A stretch of 35,889 nucleotides of DNA from Comamonadaceae bacterium (GTDB lineage Bacteria; Pseudomonadota; Gammaproteobacteria; Burkholderiales; Burkholderiaceae_C), in contig CANGEG010000005.1 of the NCBI GenBank assembly GCA_947452725.1, forward strand, positions 1-35,889, in the 5' to 3' direction. The first letter of the stretch is position 1. Every line of letters starts with the position of its first letter. The position numbers and the translations under genes are program-made. Under the pieces are notes generated by a model, which saw only the letters and a program-made list of their open reading frames with translations, made no database searches and was not told the DNA's origin. Below are positions 31,719 to 35,889 of this stretch, piece after piece.

Positions 31719-32448
31719 GGTCAATTTCTCTGAGGAAGGCAATGTTCGTTACCTGCATTTGGGCACTCCCTGGATTCAGGGCTCGATGCTGATCACCAAA
31801 CCTTTTGACATCGAGCTGGAGTATGTGCAGCGCATGATGGCCGGCTTGTTGTTCCTGAGCCCTGAGTCGGTGACCGGGGCCCATGCCATGCAACTGGGAT
31901 TAGGTGCGGCCACTTTGACTAAGTTTTGTTATCAAAAGCTCAAGATGACTTGCACCGCAATCGAGATCAATCCGGGCGTATTGCATGCTTGCCGCGGCTG
32001 GTTCAAGTTGCCACCAGATGACGAGCGCTTGCGTGTGGTGCTGGCCGATGCCGGGCAAGAGATTCAAAAGCCCGAGTGGCAGGGCACGGTTGATTTGTTG
32101 CATGTGGATTTGTATGATCACGAGGCGGCGTTACCAGTGCTTGACAGCGTGGAGTTCTACGATCACTGCCGCACTTTGCTAACTGACCAAGGCTGCATGA
32201 CGGTGAACTTGTTCGGGCGCAGCTCCAGCTACCAGCGCAGTCTGGAAAAAATGGCCCAGGTATTTCGTGAAGATGCGGTTTGGGACTTCAAACCTACACG
32301 CGAGGGCAATACGATCGTGCTGGCCCAGCGCGTTCCAAGTCGTCCAGACCGCGAGGCGTTGCAAGCGCGCGCCGAGCAAATTGAGCAACAGTACGGTTGG
32401 CCGGCCAACAAGTGGCTAAAGATGTTCAAGCCGCTGGTCAAACTCTAA
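31687..32448 (+). CDS. Spermidine synthase-like (SAM-fold) protein
   Basis: A 253-residue protein of the polyamine-aminopropyltransferase-like group: LGLGAATLTKF is the nucleotide-loop motif and AIEINPGVLHACR the acidic loop. The full polyamine site of SpeE is not clearly visible, so substrate is uncertain. The ATG at 31687 lies inside tatD (32-base overlap); an alternative ATG at 31699 gives a shorter overlap. Co-transcribed with lolCD-tatD. Confidence 0.75.
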   Translation: MIRKMKPKLPEVNFSEEGNVRYLHLGTPWIQGSMLITKPFDIELEYVQRMMAGLLFLSPESVTGAHAMQLGLGAATLTKFCYQKLKMTCTAIEINPGVLHACRGWFKLPPDDERLRVVLADAGQEIQKPEWQGTVDLLHVDLYDHEAALPVLDSVEFYDHCRTLLTDQGCMTVNLFGRSSSYQRSLEKMAQVFREDAVWDFKPTREGNTIVLAQRVPSRPDREALQARAEQIEQQYGWPANKWLKMFKPLVKL

Positions 32449-32632
32449 AAACGCCAATAAGTAACAAAGCGCTGCGATTAGGTGCTCAATACCAAGGGTT
32501 AACCACGAGATTTGAGGCGCTGCAAGCCTTGGAAGCCGTTTCGCGCCTGCGCGACATAGGTGGAACCCACATGGTCATTGCCCAATGAAGCCGCCACAAT
32601 GAGCGTACCCAAATCATTGGAGGAGCTATCTC

Positions 32633-33121
32633 GTGAATATCAAAAGTCAAAAAGACTTTTTCTCAGGGCTAATGTTTGCCGTTATCGGTGCAGCATTTGC
32701 CTATGGAGCATCAAGTTACACCATCGGCAACGGTGCGCGCATGGGCCCGGGTTATTTCCCGCTCGTGTTGGGCATTATCTTGGCCTTACTCGGCTCGGCC
32801 ATCATGTTCAAGTCGTTGGTGGTGGAAACCCCTGATGGCGAAAAAATTGGTAAATGGGCCTGGAAGCCTTTGTTCTACATCATTGCCGGCAACTTACTGT
32901 TTGGCATCTTGCTCGGCGGTTTGCCCAGCATCAAGTTGCCAGCCATGGGTTTGATTGCTGCCATTTTTGGGACCACTCTAGTGGTCAGCAAGGCCGGAGA
33001 TACTTTCGATTTGAAAGAAGTTCTGGGCTTGTCCACAGTGCTGTCAATCGGCAGTTACTTGGCTTTTGTGGTGCTGCTGAAATTGCAGTTTCCGGTTTGG
33101 CCCACTTTCATAACCGGCTGA
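32633..33121 (+). CDS. tctB: Tripartite tricarboxylate transporter small subunit TctB
   Basis: A 162-residue membrane protein with four hydrophobic segments (DUF1468/TctB). The start is GTG at 32633, with GGAGGAG at 32619-32625 as ribosome-binding site. It partners TctA in a TctC-dependent importer of carboxylates. tctA starts 14 bases after its stop. The preceding 184 bases hold no gene. Confidence 0.88.
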   Translation: MNIKSQKDFFSGLMFAVIGAAFAYGASSYTIGNGARMGPGYFPLVLGIILALLGSAIMFKSLVVETPDGEKIGKWAWKPLFYIIAGNLLFGILLGGLPSIKLPAMGLIAAIFGTTLVVSKAGDTFDLKEVLGLSTVLSIGSYLAFVVLLKLQFPVWPTFITG

Positions 33122-33134
33122 GGAGAAAAACAAG

Positions 33135-34646
33135 ATGGAACTTTTTGACAACTTAGCCATGGGTTTTGGGGTGGCATTCACCTTCCAAAACCTGATTTAC
33201 GCTTTCATTGGTTGCTTGTTGGGCACTTTGATCGGCGTCTTGCCAGGCATTGGACCTGTGGCGACCATCGCCATGCTGCTGCCTGCCACCTACGCTTTGC
33301 CCCCCGTGGCTGCGCTGATCATGTTGGCCGGTATTTACTACGGCGCCCAGTACGGTGGCTCAACCACCGCGATTTTGGTCAACTTGCCCGGTGAATCTTC
33401 ATCGGTCGTGACTGTGATCGATGGCTATCAAATGGCCCGTAAAGGCCGTGCAGGTCCCGCTTTGGCGGCGGCCGGCTTGGGTTCGTTCTTTGCCGGTTGC
33501 GTTGGCACCTTGATCTTGGCCGCATTTGCTGCGCCCTTGACCGAAGTCGCCTTCAAGTTCGGTCCGGCAGAATATTTCTCGCTCATGATTTTGGGCTTGA
33601 TCGGCGCTGTCGTGTTGGCTTCGGGCTCGTTGCTCAAAGCGGTCGCCATGATTGTTTTAGGCTTGTTGCTTGGGCTCGTCGGTACCGATGTGAACTCGGG
33701 CGTGGCACGTTTCAGCTTCGACATTCCTGAATTGACCGATGGCATTGGTTTCATCGTCATTGCCATGGGTGTGTTTGGATACGGCGAGATCATCTCCAAC
33801 CTGTCACAGCCTGAAGACGAGCGCGAAGTGTTCACAGGTAAGGTCACAGGTTTGTTTCCGACCAAAGAAGACTTTCGCAACATGATTCCGGCTGTTTTGC
33901 GTGGAACAGCCATCGGTTCTATTCTGGGCATCTTGCCTGGCGGCGGAGCCTTGTTGGCGGCTTTTGCGGCTTACACCATCGAGAAGAAAACCAAGTTGCG
34001 TCCCGGTGAAGTGCCTTTCGGTCAAGGTAACATCCGCGGCGTAGCGGCACCTGAATCGGCCAATAACGCCGGCTCGCAAACTTCCTTCATTCCATTGTTG
34101 ACCTTGGGCATCCCACCCAACGCTGTGATGGCCTTGATGGTGGGCGCGATGACGATCCACAACATTCAGCCTGGCCCTCAGGTGATGACCAGCAACCCCG
34201 AGTTGTTCTGGGGCCTGATTGCCTCGATGTGGATCGGCAACTTGATGCTGGTGATCTTGAACCTGCCGTTGATTGGCATCTGGATCAAGCTGTTGACCGT
34301 ACCTTACCGCTGGTTGTTCCCCGCCATCGTGCTGTTCTGCGCTATCGGTGTCTACTCCACAAACAACAACACCTTCGACATTTGGATGGTGGCCATGTTT
34401 GGTGTGATCGGTTACACCTTCATCAAACTGGGTGTGGAGCCTGCGCCTTTGCTGCTCGGCTTCATCTTGGGCCCGATGATGGAAGAAAATCTGCGCCGGG
34501 CACTGCTTTTGTCTCGTGGCGACTGGACCGTGTTCGTGACCCGTGGCTTGTCGGCCAGCCTGTTGGCTGCTGCACTGGTGCTGCTGATCATCGTGCTGCT
34601 GCCTGCGGTGAAATCTAAACGCGAAGAAGCTTTCGTGGAAGAGTGA
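33135..34646 (+). CDS. tctA: Tripartite tricarboxylate transporter large permease TctA
   Basis: A 503-residue permease with about ten to twelve membrane segments. Family motifs are seen near the N-terminus (GVLPGIGPVATIAMLLPATY) and in the middle (ILGILPGGGALLAAFAAYTIEKK, PESANNAGSQTSFIPLLTLGIPP). The ATG at 33135 follows GAGGAGA. Acts with TctB and a periplasmic TctC protein to import a carboxylate. A strong terminator follows. Confidence 0.96.
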   Translation: MELFDNLAMGFGVAFTFQNLIYAFIGCLLGTLIGVLPGIGPVATIAMLLPATYALPPVAALIMLAGIYYGAQYGGSTTAILVNLPGESSSVVTVIDGYQMARKGRAGPALAAAGLGSFFAGCVGTLILAAFAAPLTEVAFKFGPAEYFSLMILGLIGAVVLASGSLLKAVAMIVLGLLLGLVGTDVNSGVARFSFDIPELTDGIGFIVIAMGVFGYGEIISNLSQPEDEREVFTGKVTGLFPTKEDFRNMIPAVLRGTAIGSILGILPGGGALLAAFAAYTIEKKTKLRPGEVPFGQGNIRGVAAPESANNAGSQTSFIPLLTLGIPPNAVMALMVGAMTIHNIQPGPQVMTSNPELFWGLIASMWIGNLMLVILNLPLIGIWIKLLTVPYRWLFPAIVLFCAIGVYSTNNNTFDIWMVAMFGVIGYTFIKLGVEPAPLLLGFILGPMMEENLRRALLLSRGDWTVFVTRGLSASLLAAALVLLIIVLLPAVKSKREEAFVEE

Positions 34647-34669
34647 CGGTTGTCTGTCCCTCATTCAAG

Positions 34670-34692
34670 CGGCGCCCCTGGGCGCCGTTTTT
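34670..34692 (+). terminator. Rho-independent terminator after tctA
   Basis: CGGCGCC (34670-34676) pairs with GGCGCCG (34681-34687) around a CCTG loop, followed by TTTTT at 34688-34692. The GC-rich stem with a T-run is a good intrinsic terminator. It separates the permease pair from tctC. Confidence 0.88.
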
Positions 34693-34787
34693 GATGGAGG
34701 CGCTTGAAACGCCAACGCCAGTGCGGTTGCCGCGGTCGCTGTCGCTTGCGCTCTAGGCCCTGAACCAATCTCTGCCAAAATCATCGC

Positions 34788-35768
34788 ATGAAAAGACGTT
34801 CGCTTGTATTGACCTTAGCTGGCCTTATCGCCTCTTGTTTTGGAACTTTAAGCCTGGCACAGCAGGCGCCGGGCTATCCCAGCAGGCCGATTCGTTTGGT
34901 GGTGCCATTCCCGGCGGGCGGCGCGACCGACATTTTTGCGCGCACCTTGTCGCAAAAATTAGCGGAAAAAATCGGCGCATCGGTGGTGGTGGACAATAAG
35001 CCCGGCGCCGGCGGCACCTTGGGCTCAGACATGGTGGCCAAGGCCATGCCAGACGGCTATACCTTGTTGCTGGCCACCTCCAGCACGCACTCCATCGGTC
35101 CCAATCTCAACCCCAAGATGCCCTACGACGCGGTGCGCGACTTTACGCCCATCGCACAAGTGGGCTTTGCGCCTAGCATCATGCTAGTGCCTAATTCCTC
35201 GCCTGCTCACACTGTGCAAGAGTGGATTAATTACGCACGCAAAAACCCTGGTCGTTTGAACTACGCCTCAAGTGGCAACGGCACCATCGTACAACTGACG
35301 GCCGAACTCTTCAAAGCCCAGGCTGGTTTGTTTGTCGTGCACATTCCGTATAAAGGCACGGCCTTGGCCATGCCCGATCTGATCAGCGGCAAAGTGGACG
35401 TGCTCTTTGACTCCTTGCCCACCGGCTTGCCCCATGTGCGCGATGGTCGATTGCGCGCATTGGGCGTGACCACCGCACAGCGCACCCCACTGGCTCCTGG
35501 CGTTCCGGCCATTTCTGAGGTGTTGCCAGGTTATGAATCCACCACCTGGTTTGGTTTATTTGGTCCGCAAAACTTGCGCCCTGAACTGATCGGTCGCATC
35601 AATGCAGCGGCCAACCTGGCACTCAAAGACCCCGAAGTGGCCGAGAAGCTGCAAAGACTGGGCATTGAAGCTTTAGGCAGCACCCCGGCGCAATTCACCA
35701 CCATGCTGGCCGGCGAGTCGGCCAAATGGAAAAAAATCATCAACGAACGCAAAATTTCTCTGGACTAA
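34788..35768 (+). CDS. tctC: TctC/Bug-family periplasmic substrate-binding protein
   Basis: A 326-residue exported binding protein (signal peptide at residues 1-24, cleavage near SLA-QQA). Bug-family motifs: YPSRPIRLVVPFPAGGATDI, KPGAGGTLGSD and YASSGNGT. The ligand-binding core is complete. Its ATG has a poor ribosome-binding site. Probably supplies TctAB, but it follows their terminator, so it has its own promoter. Ligand unknown. Confidence 0.95.
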   Translation: MKRRSLVLTLAGLIASCFGTLSLAQQAPGYPSRPIRLVVPFPAGGATDIFARTLSQKLAEKIGASVVVDNKPGAGGTLGSDMVAKAMPDGYTLLLATSSTHSIGPNLNPKMPYDAVRDFTPIAQVGFAPSIMLVPNSSPAHTVQEWINYARKNPGRLNYASSGNGTIVQLTAELFKAQAGLFVVHIPYKGTALAMPDLISGKVDVLFDSLPTGLPHVRDGRLRALGVTTAQRTPLAPGVPAISEVLPGYESTTWFGLFGPQNLRPELIGRINAAANLALKDPEVAEKLQRLGIEALGSTPAQFTTMLAGESAKWKKIINERKISLD

Positions 35769-35774
35769 CCGAGC

Positions 35775-35889
35775 ATGACTTTTAATTTCAACGCCCCCTA
35801 CACCAGCACCCGTTTGCCGCTGTTTGCGCGCAACGTGGTCTCCACCTCGCACCCTTTGGCGGCGCAAGCCGGTTTGCGAATGATGCTCA
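35775..35889 (+). CDS. Gamma-glutamyltransferase-like N-terminus (partial, cut by window)
   Basis: The visible 38 codons encode MTFNFNAPYTSTRLPLFARN followed by VVSTSHPLAAQAGLRMML, the family's early segment (gamma-glutamyltransferases begin with a similar VxxSHPLAxxxG motif). It starts six bases after the tctC stop, so probably the same transcript. The catalytic region is outside the window. Confidence 0.6.
   Translation, partial: MTFNFNAPYTSTRLPLFARNVVSTSHPLAAQAGLRMML

Noticed and set aside
32449-32632. Possible small gene between the spermidine-synthase-like gene and tctB
   Set aside because: Only a short frame overlapping the preceding gene is open, with no motif or ribosome-binding site; treated as leader sequence of tctB.
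33804-34664. Long minus-strand open frame (286 codons) inside tctA
   Set aside because: His/Gln-rich translation typical of an antisense shadow of a membrane-protein gene; tctA is certain.

Overview
The window reads as a chromosomal segment of a betaproteobacterium, most likely order Burkholderiales and close to Comamonadaceae. This rests on the types and order of housekeeping genes (rpoH, ftsY, rsmD-coaD, recJ next to an rpfE-like gene, lolCD-tatD), the expanded TctC/Bug-type tripartite transporter, and the many GTG/TTG starts. Genus cannot be fixed from the sequence alone. No rRNA, tRNA, CRISPR array, insertion sequence or phage gene was seen.

Positions 1-1111 hold the heat-shock sigma factor gene rpoH (minus strand). 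Its promoter contains a perfect CIRCE operator, which points to HrcA control.

Positions about 1235-18942 form an accessory island that looks like a catabolic or detoxification unit for an ester or halogenated organic compound. It holds a haloalkane-dehalogenase-like hydrolase with an exported metallo-beta-lactamase-fold hydrolase. Converging on these is a four-gene, overlapping minus-strand operon: a two-domain DsbA/HCCA-isomerase-like protein, a small membrane protein, a membrane-anchored type I sulfatase and a predicted beta-propeller. Next come a short-chain dehydrogenase, a TetR regulator, an outer-membrane channel of the phenol/MetA-degradation type, a second type I sulfatase and a second TetR regulator. 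A second minus-strand operon carries a COG3687-type diiron protein, a membrane-anchored small protein, a membrane-anchored formylglycine-generating enzyme and a DUF1254/DUF1214 protein. An HSL-type esterase reads divergently from it. Two recurring palindromes tie the island together. The first (core TACACwArTGTA) lies upstream of the dehalogenase, between the DsbA operon and the SDR, and between the diiron operon and the esterase. The second (TGrCAT-N5-ATGyCA) lies in the regions upstream of the two TetR genes, the channel and sulfatase 2. I read these as operators of two TetR-family regulons. The substrate is unknown.

Positions 18963-32448 are mostly core genes: ftsY, a hemerythrin-like protein, a small secreted Ala/Lys-rich protein with a strong terminator, rsmD, coaD, a BaeSR-like two-component pair, a lipoprotein dihaem peroxidase, recJ with an rpfE-like partner, lolC-lolD, tatD, and a spermidine-synthase-like methyltransferase-fold protein.

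Positions 32633-35889 hold a tripartite tricarboxylate transporter (tctB, tctA, terminator, tctC) and the first codons of a gamma-glutamyltransferase-like gene cut by the window edge.
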